Shown: positions 44,049-52,865 of the stretch, piece by piece
How the letters are laid out: each line of letters starts with the position of its first letter
Numbering within the stretch: the first letter of the stretch is position 1
DNA from: a virus
DNA length: 64,000 bases
Reading direction: 5' to 3' (one strand)
IMG/VR virus record: IMGVR_UViG_3300031774_000005
Location: 1-64,000 of that record
Notes under the pieces: model-generated
The model's database searches: none
What the model saw: the letters and a program-made list of their open reading frames with translations, nothing else
What the model was told of the DNA's origin: nothing
Program-made: the position numbers and the translations under genes

Positions 44049-44734
44049 ATTTTCACCTTCTCTTCCGAGTTTAATGTGGAGATTATTCTTTTGGCTAAGG
44101 TTTCCCCAATACCTTCAATTGCTTGCAGTTCAAAAACTGAACATTCACCAATTTCCATAATAGAGCCGAATTGCTTTATTAGTTCTTTTGCCTTTTTTAC
44201 TGATATTCCTTTAATACTTGTTAATAAATCTAATCTTAAATCATCTGTTGTTAATCTTTTAAATACTTGTGGTGCTATTGTTTCTCTTGTTCTTGGTTTC
44301 ATTTTACTTACTGCTGTTATTATTGATGCCGCTTCTTCTTCTGTTTTTACCCAAAAGGGTTTTATGTCCGTGTCTAATACTATTCTCCCTAATGCTCCAA
44401 GAAACTTATTGTTTAACATCACGCTTCTTGCGGCTACGGGCAATTTACTGCTGGAATGTTCAATTATATTTAGTATGGCCTCACTAAGCGAGCCATAGAT
44501 GATTACTACATTGGTTTGGTAATGTCTATCCATGTTATCAAGTTGAGTCCAAAGCCTTTTTGACATTACAGACCCGATGAAATCAATAGTGGATTTTGCT
44601 TCAAAGCAAACATCATCATAAACATAGTCGCCTATCTCAATCCATTTTTTCTCATGTGGAATGAATAGGGCTTTTGCCTTTTTCATTACTAAGTCGGCTA
44701 ACTTGGACTTTTCTCTTGAATCAATTATTAGCAT
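44045..44734 (-). CDS. XPF/Mus81/Hef-family nuclease (ERCC4 domain + helix-hairpin-helix)
   Basis: 229 residues from ATG 44734, with GGAGGT six bases before it. ERCC4 nuclease: IIDSREKS at the start, IGDYVYDDVCFEAKSTIDF with GD 35-36 and E45-x-K47...D51 (usual E-R-K-x3-D; Arg is Ala here). The last 65 residues hold two helix-hairpin-helix motifs (TSIKGISVKKAKELIKQFG; LQAIEGIGETLAKRIIS). It likely cuts branched DNA during replication or recombination. Overlaps the primase gene by 14 bases. Confidence 0.85.
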   Translation of the reverse strand: MLIIDSREKSKLADLVMKKAKALFIPHEKKWIEIGDYVYDDVCFEAKSTIDFIGSVMSKRLWTQLDNMDRHYQTNVVIIYGSLSEAILNIIEHSSSKLPVAARSVMLNNKFLGALGRIVLDTDIKPFWVKTEEEAASIITAVSKMKPRTRETIAPQVFKRLTTDDLRLDLLTSIKGISVKKAKELIKQFGSIMEIGECSVFELQAIEGIGETLAKRIISTLNSEEKVKI

Positions 44735-45692
44735 TTGAATACCTCCAACATTTCCCAACACAAAACCCATCACTAATCAGTTTATCACAATGAGGGGTGT
44801 TGTAATTATTATATACAGTAAATTTAGAATGTTTGATAGTTTCACTTTTATCCCAATCCAACCATACTGAATCGGATTCAGCAAATACTCTTTCTAATTC
44901 TTCAACTACTAATTTATGCACTTGCGTTTTATCTGCTTGATTTACTAAATCAGTATAGCCCGATAATAAATCTCGATACCAAGATACCAAATATGCTCTT
45001 GCTAAATGCGTAGGATTTTCTACCATAACGGCATTATGCAAACAAGGCAACATAGGCAAATTACCAACTGTTGAAGGCACAGAAACCGAGCCTTCCATAG
45101 CCTCAATAGGGGGTGCTTCGGGGAAAACTACCTCTTTTTTCCCGCTTTTTTTGAACGGTAAAAGGCGTGGCTCAAGAGCCATTGTTAGTATTTCTTCAAT
45201 ATCTAATCGTAAGTCATCAATTGTTAAAGGTATGCAATACCGAGCATTTCCTTTACCATCGGAAGAGGACATATTAACAGTATTGGGAACTCTTCTCAAT
45301 CTTGTTTTCTGTCCAACTCTTTCATCTAATGAATTTTTCTTACCGACTTTTAAATCTAACAATTGTTTTATTTCTCTAAATAAGGTTTGAACATTTCTCA
45401 TGTTTTTTGTTGTCTTACCAAATAAGAATAAATGAAATCCACGACCTGAAAAAAATAAAGTATGTAAATAACTATTTTCAATAACCATTTCCATTACAAC
45501 CTTAACATCTCTCCAAGCCATATCTAAATTATCTTCATGAGCATCAAAATCTAAAAAGATTCTATCAATAATTACACTATCCTCAACAGGCATAGTTTCT
45601 GTAAAATGTTCAAAATCATAAACGGTAGTATATACATTAGTTCGGTTGTTATGAGATTTAACAAACTCAAAGTATTCATTCTTTGTTGTCAT
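44721..45692 (-). CDS. Primase: PriS-like catalytic domain fused to PriL-like Fe-S C-terminus
   Basis: 323 residues from ATG 45692 (longer starts are possible). Catalytic AEP core: IFLDFDAHED (D48, D50), FFSGRGFHLFLFG (S82-H87), and RRVPNTVNMSS. The C-terminal part MLPCLHNAVMVENPTHLARA and TPHCDKLISDGFCVGKC places Cys 217, 302, 311 and 315 as in the Fe-S domain of PriL. In archaea PriS and PriL are separate subunits; here both functions seem to be in one short chain. It would make primers for PolB. Confidence 0.8.
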   Translation of the reverse strand: MTTKNEYFEFVKSHNNRTNVYTTVYDFEHFTETMPVEDSVIIDRIFLDFDAHEDNLDMAWRDVKVVMEMVIENSYLHTLFFSGRGFHLFLFGKTTKNMRNVQTLFREIKQLLDLKVGKKNSLDERVGQKTRLRRVPNTVNMSSSDGKGNARYCIPLTIDDLRLDIEEILTMALEPRLLPFKKSGKKEVVFPEAPPIEAMEGSVSVPSTVGNLPMLPCLHNAVMVENPTHLARAYLVSWYRDLLSGYTDLVNQADKTQVHKLVVEELERVFAESDSVWLDWDKSETIKHSKFTVYNNYNTPHCDKLISDGFCVGKCWRYSNANN

Positions 45693-46047
45693 CTTTTTTC
45701 TTTTCATTTGCGGAGCGTTTTTTACTTGACTCCCCGCCCAAACCATTCTCGGAAACTTCATTGTTATTACCTCCAAAATTAACTGTTGCAGTATTAAGCA
45801 TCTGTTTAATTACTTCCGCTACATCTGCTTGTATTTGTATTAATCCAATATCTCTAAACATATCTTCGTAAGTTCTTCCTACCATATTTTCATTTATTCT
45901 AATATCTCTAATCAATTCAAATCTTTCTTGAAGAGACAATTCTATGTAAATATCATTGGCTAAAGAACCAATAGAAGTTGCTAAATCGCTAACTTCAACA
46001 AAAGACCATTGTTTAGATAAAACTTTTTTCTTAATTAGTTCTTTCAT
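45676..46047 (-). CDS. Unidentified 123-residue protein
   Basis: Helical N-terminal 85 residues (FVEVSDLATSIGSLANDIYI, QERFELIRDIRI), then a polar Asn/Gly/Lys-rich tail (KKKDDNKE). No family recognised. Overlaps the primase start by 17 bases, and the zinc-ribbon gene upstream by four bases. Confidence 0.6.
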   Translation of the reverse strand: MKELIKKKVLSKQWSFVEVSDLATSIGSLANDIYIELSLQERFELIRDIRINENMVGRTYEDMFRDIGLIQIQADVAEVIKQMLNTATVNFGGNNNEVSENGLGGESSKKRSANEKKKDDNKE

Positions 46048-46316
46048 TCTTCCCTCTCCTTTAATTGTTCATATGCTTGTAGTCTGCTTTGTTTTAATGA
46101 ATTAGCCATTTGTATAACTGATGCTATTATAGAACAAACTCCCTCATGGGCTTCACGGTCTAATCCTCTAAGTAATATTCTACTTGCAGTAACATAATCA
46201 TTACAGTCTCTACATACTCTATCTTCAAAATTCTCAAGAAGAGGTTGTGGATTATTACTTTCAAATTCCATCATTTTTTCATTACATAATTTACATTCTA
46301 TTACATTAGTATTCAT
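46044..46316 (-). CDS. Zinc-ribbon protein, 90 residues
   Basis: From ATG 46316 (MNTNVIECKLCNEKMMEF). CKLC (9-12) and CRDC (about 34-37) form a zinc ribbon, followed by a long helix (VCSIIASVIQMANSLKQSRL). GGGGTTGATAAA lies before the start. Possible DNA- or transcription-linked role, unproven. Confidence 0.65.
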   Translation of the reverse strand: MNTNVIECKLCNEKMMEFESNNPQPLLENFEDRVCRDCNDYVTASRILLRGLDREAHEGVCSIIASVIQMANSLKQSRLQAYEQLKEREE

Positions 46317-46320
46317 TTTA

Positions 46321-47250
46321 TCAACCCCATGTGTCTTCTTGAGCCGCAGGACAAATACCAAAATAAGAGCATGAAGCACACATCTTGTAAAAGAAAGTTG
46401 GTGTAAATTCTTTTATTTCATATGCTTTTATCAGTTTAGCAATATTTAGTTTAACAGAAGTCATAGACCTTTTCTTTACTTCTTCAACTGTAATATGATT
46501 AGCCGCAGGATAATACCAACCCCAATGAGTGACCTTCATATCTTTGTTTAAACCATGTTTAGCCAAAACTTCTTCACTACAATTCTCTATCATTAGTTGA
46601 TAAAACGCCATTTCTTGACGCATAGAAGTTGTTTTGTAATCTTTCCAACCTCCTGTTTTATATTCAAAAGGAATTAAATTACCATTTTCTATAAATATTC
46701 TATCAATAATACCTTGAAGTCTAACCGTATATGGTCTGTTAAGAGTAAATTCTTGATAATTATTCCATGCTCCGCCTTTATATGGGCCAATTGGAATAAC
46801 TATTTCTGTATCAAACATTTCTTCATTAACAATAGGAAGAAACTCATGTAGTTTATCTTCAGATTTTGCTTCAATAAATCGTTGTGCTTCAAATGCCGCC
46901 ACATTTAATGTAATGTCAAAATAATCATCAACGGGCATTAAACTTGTGCAATATTCTAAGACTTCACTATTATTCATATTCTCGGCTTTTTTAATATCAA
47001 AATCATTAAAGAAATCTTCACGATGATTATGTAATACCGTTCCTTTACGCATGGCTTCGGTTTGGTCTTGTGGCCTTCTCTCAATATAATTAAATTGATA
47101 CTTTTTAGGACACCAATTAAATGAACCTAAAGAAGATTTACTAATCTTCAATATTGGTTTAGATGGGTCATCAAAATTTTCCCATTCCCATTTATATGTA
47201 AAATCCTGCATGCTTGCTATTCTTGCTTTATATTTCTCATCTGTATTCAT
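46321..47250 (-). CDS. Cas4/RecB-type PD-(D/E)xK nuclease with Fe-S cysteines
   Basis: 309 residues. SSLGSFNWCPKKYQFNYIER and KGTVLHNHREDFF form the N-terminal part, GIIDRIFIENGNLIPFEYKTG holds the D...ExK centre, and RQEMAFYQLMIEN is the QxxxY motif. Cys 47 and Cys 291, 294, 300 (CASCSYFGIC) are placed like the 4Fe-4S ligands of Cas4/AddB. It likely resects DNA ends, perhaps feeding recombination with the Sak4-like ATPase. No CRISPR array or cas gene is near. Confidence 0.85.
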   Translation of the reverse strand: MNTDEKYKARIASMQDFTYKWEWENFDDPSKPILKISKSSLGSFNWCPKKYQFNYIERRPQDQTEAMRKGTVLHNHREDFFNDFDIKKAENMNNSEVLEYCTSLMPVDDYFDITLNVAAFEAQRFIEAKSEDKLHEFLPIVNEEMFDTEIVIPIGPYKGGAWNNYQEFTLNRPYTVRLQGIIDRIFIENGNLIPFEYKTGGWKDYKTTSMRQEMAFYQLMIENCSEEVLAKHGLNKDMKVTHWGWYYPAANHITVEEVKKRSMTSVKLNIAKLIKAYEIKEFTPTFFYKMCASCSYFGICPAAQEDTWG

Positions 47251-47254
47251 ATTA

Positions 47255-47467
47255 TCACCTGTCTATTTGTAATTGTTTAATTTCTTGAAATGACGCTCTT
47301 AATTCAGCGCACATATGGTCGTATAAAAAAACTAAATACTCTTCAAAAGTATAATCTCTAAACTGTTCATAATCGTCTTTTTCGGATTTATAATCTAAAT
47401 ATAAACCGTCTCTTACCTCTTCTAATCTTTCTCTTTCTAATAATATTTCATCTTCTCTCAAAACCAT
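47255..47467 (-). CDS. Small acidic helical protein
   Basis: 70 residues if started at ATG 47467 (MVLREDEILLERERLEEVRD); a start at 47518 adds 17 residues but overlaps PolB-C more. Acidic helices and YTFEEYLVFLYDHM. Overlaps the end of PolB-C by 10 bases. No family. Confidence 0.5.
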   Translation of the reverse strand: MVLREDEILLERERLEEVRDGLYLDYKSEKDDYEQFRDYTFEEYLVFLYDHMCAELRASFQEIKQLQIDR

Positions 47468-48348
47468 TCCTCCAAACTTCTTTGTATTGTTCCCGTTCTT
47501 ATTGATGTTAAATCCCATGCCATCGCACTAAAAATAGGCTCGGCCTTCTTTACTACTTGTTCGGCATAGTGCTTGAGGTCGGGATTACAACCCTCAAACT
47601 CCTTCGCAGTTGTGCATGATACATACTCAACTACTTTTCTTTCCTTTGTTAAAGGGTGAATATAATACTCACTATTGTTTAATACTTTCATAAAGATATA
47701 TGAATCATCAAATTCAGTATCTTTACTCCAAGCATAAATAACTCCTGCGATACCCGAACCTATTGTCGGTTTTTTACCTTCAAGAGTTGTGAATTTCTTT
47801 GTATGTGTAGCGCATTTACTACATACAGAATGCTCTAATTCTAAACATTCTTTTAGATGATATTTAGCATTACAATCCGGACATTTAACCATGAGCCTAT
47901 TAGTTCTTAATCTACTTCTTTTAATAAGAGGCGTTAGTCCTAACTTTCCATCTAAAACATCGGCATACTTAGAGTAAAGAAATTGCACTATTTCTGCTTG
48001 TGACTTTTGATTTACCCACATTTTCAATACATCTGTTTGAACTTCTTTAGCCAACTTAGTTTCACTAACTCTTTTGGCAGTAAATCCGGTCATGCTGAAT
48101 TTAGGCTCATCAAGCCATTCTCCATCTTCCCAAGACACCAAACCCGCATTTCTATTTCTAACAGTTCCGACACCTAATGCTGAAAAATACTTTTCAAACT
48201 CTAATACTACGGGGTGTTCATCTAATCCCATTACATTTGGAAAGTGTTCTCTTACGCTTTCTTCTATCTCCTTGATAGCCGTCTGCGCTTTTTCAACAGA
48301 ATCTATTTGAACATAAATAGAATCAGTATGTCCATAAACTACTTTCAT
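47458..48348 (-). CDS. Family B DNA polymerase, C-terminal fragment (motif C, thumb)
   Basis: 296 residues starting MKVVYGHTDS, so motif C is at residues 5-10. YGDTDS is usual; here the first Asp is His while the second, the essential metal ligand in family B, is kept. FTAKRV, then a thumb with an inserted zinc site (KCPDCNAKYHLKEC and CSKC) follow. The last eight residues QRSLEEWF fit a PCNA-interacting box. It must join the N-terminal fragment at 49608-51263 to form the active site. Six small genes separate the two. Confidence 0.9.
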   Translation of the reverse strand: MKVVYGHTDSIYVQIDSVEKAQTAIKEIEESVREHFPNVMGLDEHPVVLEFEKYFSALGVGTVRNRNAGLVSWEDGEWLDEPKFSMTGFTAKRVSETKLAKEVQTDVLKMWVNQKSQAEIVQFLYSKYADVLDGKLGLTPLIKRSRLRTNRLMVKCPDCNAKYHLKECLELEHSVCSKCATHTKKFTTLEGKKPTIGSGIAGVIYAWSKDTEFDDSYIFMKVLNNSEYYIHPLTKERKVVEYVSCTTAKEFEGCNPDLKHYAEQVVKKAEPIFSAMAWDLTSIRTGTIQRSLEEWF

Positions 48349-48554
48349 TATTTCATACCCACCCTTGTTGGTGCATTTATCTTATTAATAACATAAAAGT
48401 CTCTATTTTCTCCAAGATATTCTTGCATTTCGCATACTGCTCGTTCTAACTTAGCAGTATTTATTTCAAATAATACATCTAAGTCTTTTTGTAAGCCCTT
48501 GATTGTCTTTTTTAATCCTTCTATTTCTTTTTGTAATTTATCTATATCATTCAT
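48348..48554 (-). CDS. Small coiled-coil protein
   Basis: 68 residues, clear coiled coil (LQKEIEGLKKTIKGLQKDLD), then a short polar end. Stop overlaps PolB-C start (TAATG). First of six small genes between the PolB halves. Unknown. Confidence 0.6.
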   Translation of the reverse strand: MNDIDKLQKEIEGLKKTIKGLQKDLDVLFEINTAKLERAVCEMQEYLGENRDFYVINKINAPTRVGMK

Positions 48555-48676
48555 ACTATCACCGTCATAATTGTTATAATGGTCGCTATGTTCACGATAT
48601 TTACCATCATTAATATCTTATTTGATTTTGCTATCATAGCCAGCAATTCTTCTAATAATTCATTTGTTTTGTCCAT
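48551..48676 (-). CDS. 41-residue membrane microprotein
   Basis: MDKTNELLEELLAMIAKSNK precedes a hydrophobic segment (MMVNIVNIATIITIMTVIV) that ends the protein. Two further ATGs lie immediately upstream (48679, 48682). Start and stop overlap both neighbours (ATGA). Unknown role. Confidence 0.55.
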   Translation of the reverse strand: MDKTNELLEELLAMIAKSNKILMMVNIVNIATIITIMTVIV

Positions 48677-48833
48677 CATCATTTTTATTCGCTCCTTGCT
48701 CAATATCAATAATGACCGCATTACGCTTTAAATTATTCATCATTTGAAATATCTCCTTTACTTCTTTTAAAGTAATATCCCATGTTTCTTCGGTATCATA
48801 CGATACCTTTACACTTACAATTTTAGTTCTCAT
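48660..48833 (-). CDS. Small protein, 57 residues
   Basis: From ATG 48833 with AGGAGGATTAAAC before it. MRTKIVSVKVSYDTEETWDI then LKEVKEIFQMMNNLK: a strand-strand-helix shape with an end DIEQGANKNDDG. No family recognised. Overlaps upstream gene by 11 bases. Confidence 0.55.
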   Translation of the reverse strand: MRTKIVSVKVSYDTEETWDITLKEVKEIFQMMNNLKRNAVIIDIEQGANKNDDGQNK

Positions 48834-49050
48834 GTTTAATCCTCCTGTAAATCTTTCTTCCTTTAGATGTTTTAATAGGCTCAACATATTTTTGTCTATT
48901 CAAATACCAACCAATAGCGGCATTATCACAAACAAATGTTGTTCCTCTTGTTTCAATTAGTTTTTCTTTTATTGACATAGCGAAAAATTCTTCGCCAATA
49001 TCAAGGGATAAAACTAATTCATCTATCCATCTTTTAATGTGTGTGTTCAT
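48823..49050 (-). CDS. Winged-helix-like small protein
   Basis: 75 residues. EEFFAMSIKEKLIETRGTTF, then CDNAAIGWYLNRQKYVEPI and GRKIYRRIKH follow the order of a winged helix (helix, recognition helix, beta wing). Possibly a DNA-binding regulator. Unknown target. Confidence 0.5.
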   Translation of the reverse strand: MNTHIKRWIDELVLSLDIGEEFFAMSIKEKLIETRGTTFVCDNAAIGWYLNRQKYVEPIKTSKGRKIYRRIKHEN

Positions 49051-49054
49051 ATTA

Positions 49055-49177
49055 TCATCTCTTATCTATTAAATCCAAGAACTTTTCAGCCTCAATTCTT
49101 GCTTCTTCGGCACATCTTTTACAATGGTATTTGCCTTCAAATTCCGGCCTACATCTTAGTGGTGTTTTACATTTCAT
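49055..49177 (-). CDS. 40-residue zinc-finger microprotein
   Basis: MKCKTPLRCRPEFEGKYHCK then RCAEEARIEAEKF: Cys 3, 9, 19 and 22 may bind one zinc, followed by a helix. Its start overlaps the stop of the upstream gene. Unknown. Confidence 0.5.
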   Translation of the reverse strand: MKCKTPLRCRPEFEGKYHCKRCAEEARIEAEKFLDLIDKR

Positions 49178-49611
49178 ACTTCTAACTCCTTATTTTTATT
49201 TTGTGCGTATTTTAGTGCTTGGATTTGAGAACTAAAAAACTTAAACAAACCATTTTGCCGAGTTCTTTTACCGCACTTTTCACAAGGCGATGATTGAAAA
49301 ATACCATTTTTTAATTTATGTTCACCATGCTTAGTGGACATAATATTATATTGACCGCAACCTTCTTTTGGTGTTCTACCAGCAGGTTTTAACTTATTAT
49401 CTTCTAATTGAACAGGGCATTTCCAAACCACCCAATTTCTTGAATGAATAGGAGATTGTTTTATTTCTTTCTCTAAAATATGGGAATGCCCTTCTCTAAC
49501 TTCTTTATATTTTAAAAGAACGAGGGCTTCTTTTTCTGTAAAACTTAATGCTTCACTCATGGGTAATAAGTCCTTAATTAAAATATAAGTCCTTAAAGTT
49601 ATACCACTCAT
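49174..49611 (-). CDS. Zinc-binding protein with HTH-like N-terminus
   Basis: 145 residues. Residues 20-50 (LSFTEKEALVLLKYKEVREG) are helical and may be a helix-turn-helix. Two cysteine sets: WKCPVQ with GCGQYN, and SSPCEKCGKRTRQNG. The end is a helix (SSQIQALKYAQNKNKELEV). Coupled to PolB-N by four bases. Unknown; a replication or transcription accessory. Confidence 0.55.
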   Translation of the reverse strand: MSGITLRTYILIKDLLPMSEALSFTEKEALVLLKYKEVREGHSHILEKEIKQSPIHSRNWVVWKCPVQLEDNKLKPAGRTPKEGCGQYNIMSTKHGEHKLKNGIFQSSPCEKCGKRTRQNGLFKFFSSQIQALKYAQNKNKELEV

Positions 49612-51263
49612 ATTTCCATCTCCTTCGCCTTAAATGCGGCTAATCTAATAGCCTCTCTTGCACTTGCCGTTATAGAAGCCGCTAAATTAACATTAGCCCA
49701 ACCAAATCCTTGAAAGGCAATAATTCCGTAAAATGAAGCCATTAAACGCTTTACTGCCATTTGATTATTATGCCATTTTTGATACTCGCCACTATCATTA
49801 GAGGCTTTCATTCTTTTCTTATAGTCATTTCTTAACTCTTTTAATTCTAATACTGCTCTTGGTAATAGTCCTAATTCATCTGTTTTAAAATACAACATAT
49901 GTTTCTTTTCAACGGGGCTAAAATCTCTTGGTGTTAGAATATTAACTGCAAATTCTGTTGGTTCTTCACTAATGGTTTCCCAAGATATATTTCTTGCTAT
50001 CATCATTGAAGGATATAGACCTGCAAAATCAAAAGCCGCAACATTAAGATGTAATCCTTGAGTTTGTTCACTTAAAGGGTCATATATCATAGCCCCTTCA
50101 TAAGTTTCTCTTTTCTCTACTTTACTTCCTGTCTTGCATTTCCACCAAGCATTTCTCATAAAGTAAATAGAACCCATGTGAGAAGCGTAGAAACAAGCAT
50201 CAAATGGTGCTTTTAGTAATCTTTGTAGTGATAATATTGCTTCACTACAATAGTTTGATTCATCTATCTCGACTATCAACTTTACATCTTGTATAGCATA
50301 GTCAAGATAAGTTTGAGTATCTTCTAACCAAGCCCTGCGATAAAATTCATTTGTATCGGGAAACTTCTCCGAGACAAGTTTCTTCTTGTTTAGAACTGTT
50401 TCACCAATATAATCAAGAGACAAAGAAGGTAATGTTCCTCTTTGTGAATCATTCCATTGTCTTTCAAATGCTAAATCTAAAGATAAAGTAATTCTTCCAT
50501 TAATAGGTTGTTCAATAGGGCTAAAACCCTTTTCACCATATGCAAAGGAAAAACTATCTTTCTTTTTCTTTATACCTTTAATGTGTCCTGTTGGCGACAT
50601 TATTTGTGGATTAAGACCAAGAGCGCAGGTTCTTTCTAATAACTTAGGTATATCTGCAAAATGACCGAACCATGCAATTAACATATCGGGGTCTTTTACA
50701 ACCATTGTTGTCATAAAGTTTTCAAGCATGTCTTTTTCATTAGTGAATATTTTAGCATTCCCAAGAGGATAAGTGTGCATAATTTTACGCATTGCCTTTT
50801 CAGGAAACCATACCCATTGATGATACTTCTCTTCATAATTATCATACACTACAATAGTAGTAATACAATCGTGATATTCTCCGCCTTGTTGCCATTCCAT
50901 ATCCCAATACCATTTACGCATTTTATACTCCGGCATTTCTTTTACTTCATCAACTGCATATCTAAAGTGAAAAGGCACATCAGCCTCATAGGTTTTCTTG
51001 AACATATCTTTAGCCTTTCTAATATCAAAAGAAGTATCAACTACAACTTTCTTTAACGGCTCATTATCAATATTAACCCAATCACCACGAATATACTCAA
51101 AGTCTCTATCAATATACTTTGATGCCTTATACTTGGAAGGTTCTTTCTCATCTTCTTTAACATAAAAATAAGGTTTAACTTCCACCATTTCAAACTTCTT
51201 TTCACCGTTCTCTCTCCAAGATTTATAGATTCTTTTACCATCATTCATCTTACTTATTATCAT
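49608..51263 (-). CDS. polB: Family B DNA polymerase, N-terminal fragment (exonuclease + motifs A and B)
   Basis: 551 residues. Exonuclease: Exo I WDMEW (D121, E123), Exo II region DPDMLIAWFGHFADIP, where the usual Asn is missing but an Asp remains, Exo III YAIQD (322-326). Palm: motif A FDFAGLYPSMMI (411-422), motif B KRLMASFYG (505-513, Ala where Asn is common). It ends about 38 residues beyond motif B and lacks motif C, which is in the fragment at 47458. Split archaeal PolB proteins are known (Methanothermobacter), so a two-chain enzyme is plausible. Clamp gene is upstream. Confidence 0.9.
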   Translation of the reverse strand: MIISKMNDGKRIYKSWRENGEKKFEMVEVKPYFYVKEDEKEPSKYKASKYIDRDFEYIRGDWVNIDNEPLKKVVVDTSFDIRKAKDMFKKTYEADVPFHFRYAVDEVKEMPEYKMRKWYWDMEWQQGGEYHDCITTIVVYDNYEEKYHQWVWFPEKAMRKIMHTYPLGNAKIFTNEKDMLENFMTTMVVKDPDMLIAWFGHFADIPKLLERTCALGLNPQIMSPTGHIKGIKKKKDSFSFAYGEKGFSPIEQPINGRITLSLDLAFERQWNDSQRGTLPSLSLDYIGETVLNKKKLVSEKFPDTNEFYRRAWLEDTQTYLDYAIQDVKLIVEIDESNYCSEAILSLQRLLKAPFDACFYASHMGSIYFMRNAWWKCKTGSKVEKRETYEGAMIYDPLSEQTQGLHLNVAAFDFAGLYPSMMIARNISWETISEEPTEFAVNILTPRDFSPVEKKHMLYFKTDELGLLPRAVLELKELRNDYKKRMKASNDSGEYQKWHNNQMAVKRLMASFYGIIAFQGFGWANVNLAASITASAREAIRLAAFKAKEMEI

Positions 51264-51269
51264 TAATAT

Positions 51270-52043
51270 TCACGCACCTATATGTGGTGCTTTCAATAGT
51301 ATTCTATCATTAGCCACTATCAAAAGCGGAAATTCATCTTTCATGTATATGTTTAACATTTGGTCTTTCTCAAAGAAAGCATAAAGAGGGCTACTAAATT
51401 CAATAGTTGCCCCTTCATTTGGATTAGTAATAAACAACGGAGTTAGCGTTTCTTCATACTTGTTAGTAATGCTTTGTCTTGTTGAAAGTGTTATTGTTTC
51501 ATTCTTATCTAACTTGTATATGCCACTCTTAACCAATTCACATGCTTTAAGTGCATTCTGTAATTGTGCGTGTGTAATAGTAAATGCAGTTTCAAATTGT
51601 CCTTTGCCGAAAGTCCATAGTCTATTCGGATTTACTTCATATCTAACATGACTTAGCATTCCCTTAATTCTTGTTAATGGTTGAATTTGAGGGTGATTGA
51701 CAACTAAAGGTATTGAAGCCTTCTTTGAATCACCACTTGTAATGGTAATAAAATCACCAACTGAAAATGTTATCTCATTAGAAAATGATTTCAAATAAGG
51801 AAGAACATTTGCGCTATCAAGACAGCAAATGCCTTCTTCGGATTCACCTTCTAATGGAATAGTTAGTGATACAAAGAAAGTTTGGTTTCCATTCCAAATA
51901 CTCAAATTATTATCTTTAACTTCTAAAAGAGCGTATGTTCCAAGATTGGTATTACCAAATCCATTATTAGTTGTTCCCTTTCCTTTAACTTGGACACTCT
52001 CTAATCCGTTCTTTAGTTCATTTGTTTCTATTGTAAATTTCAA
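51270..52043 (-). CDS. Sliding clamp (PCNA-like), TTG start
   Basis: 257 residues, standard clamp length. TTG 52043 with GAGGGATTGA before it is the start; the longer frame begins inside the upstream gene. KFTIETNELKNGLESV begins the first domain; the repeated strand pattern and the end FPLLIVANDRILLKAPHIGA are clamp-like. The family is divergent, so the call rests on length, pattern, PIP boxes in PolB-C and in the ATPase at 55830, and the location next to PolB and near the clamp loader. Confidence 0.75.
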   Translation of the reverse strand: MKFTIETNELKNGLESVQVKGKGTTNNGFGNTNLGTYALLEVKDNNLSIWNGNQTFFVSLTIPLEGESEEGICCLDSANVLPYLKSFSNEITFSVGDFITITSGDSKKASIPLVVNHPQIQPLTRIKGMLSHVRYEVNPNRLWTFGKGQFETAFTITHAQLQNALKACELVKSGIYKLDKNETITLSTRQSITNKYEETLTPLFITNPNEGATIEFSSPLYAFFEKDQMLNIYMKDEFPLLIVANDRILLKAPHIGA

Positions 52044-52861
52044 ATCAATCCCTCTCGCAATTCGGGAATACCTGTCCAAGAAACTTTACCTGTTCCGACA
52101 GTTAATGATTCCCAAGTTTTACCGACAAGTGCAGTATTGGTTTTACTACTTAGTAATTCAGCCTTATACACTACATCGTTTTTCTTGCGAGTTCTTCTTG
52201 TTGAAATAATTTGGAACATATAATCTCCCCAATTGTGCCAATTAGGTTTAGAACCAATTACTTCTCCTGTTGCTCCATAATCTGCTTTAGCATGAGTAAT
52301 GTAGATTTGGTCGCAATCTAAATTCTTACACATCATCAATAGAGAATAAAATGGTGCATTTCTTTTGCCCCATTCAAACTTCATCTTTTGTGGTTTGCCG
52401 ATTTTAGAACTTCCGGTCACATTTAATGTGCAACAGTCAAGCCACTTATCTACTCCATCAAATACAAACAAAACATCTTCTCCTTCTGCTATTTTAGACT
52501 TAACGAATAAAACAAAATCTTCGGAATTTGCTTCCGACTTTTGAATATCTAATTCGCCATTTTCATTTCTTACTTCGGGATTCCACAAAGTAATTCTTTC
52601 AGTCATCTCATGGTTTTGTCTCCATGTAGGTTCGCAACCATTATCCCAATCTAAAACATAAATTTGTTTATTAGGGAAATCAAGGGCTAATCCACTTTTG
52701 ACTGTTTTGGGTTCTCCCCAAATACCACAAACTAAACGATTACTTCTTGCTAATCTACCTTCTGTTTGTTTCTTTAATTTATCCTGAAATGCGACAACTC
52801 TTTGGTTCTCTATCATTTCATTCGCTACTGCCGGTTGTTTATTCTTACTTGTTAAACTCAT
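52040..52861 (-). CDS. Sak4/RadA-like recombination ATPase
   Basis: 273 residues. Walker A is deviant: GIWGEPKTVKSGLAL (GEPKTVKS at 49-56). QIYVLDWDNGCEP follows; Walker B is DVLFVFDGVD. DQIYITHAKADYG and FQIISTRRTRKK complete a RecA core typical of phage Sak4-type annealing/recombination ATPases. It works with SSB and nucleases. Its stop overlaps the clamp's TTG. Confidence 0.75.
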   Translation of the reverse strand: MSLTSKNKQPAVANEMIENQRVVAFQDKLKKQTEGRLARSNRLVCGIWGEPKTVKSGLALDFPNKQIYVLDWDNGCEPTWRQNHEMTERITLWNPEVRNENGELDIQKSEANSEDFVLFVKSKIAEGEDVLFVFDGVDKWLDCCTLNVTGSSKIGKPQKMKFEWGKRNAPFYSLLMMCKNLDCDQIYITHAKADYGATGEVIGSKPNWHNWGDYMFQIISTRRTRKKNDVVYKAELLSSKTNTALVGKTWESLTVGTGKVSWTGIPELREGLI

Positions 52862-52865
52862 TATA

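Noticed and set aside
48349-49607. Intein or mobile element between PolB halves
   Set aside because: No intein splice motifs, no homing nuclease and no terminal repeats seen; the genes are small, coupled and look native.
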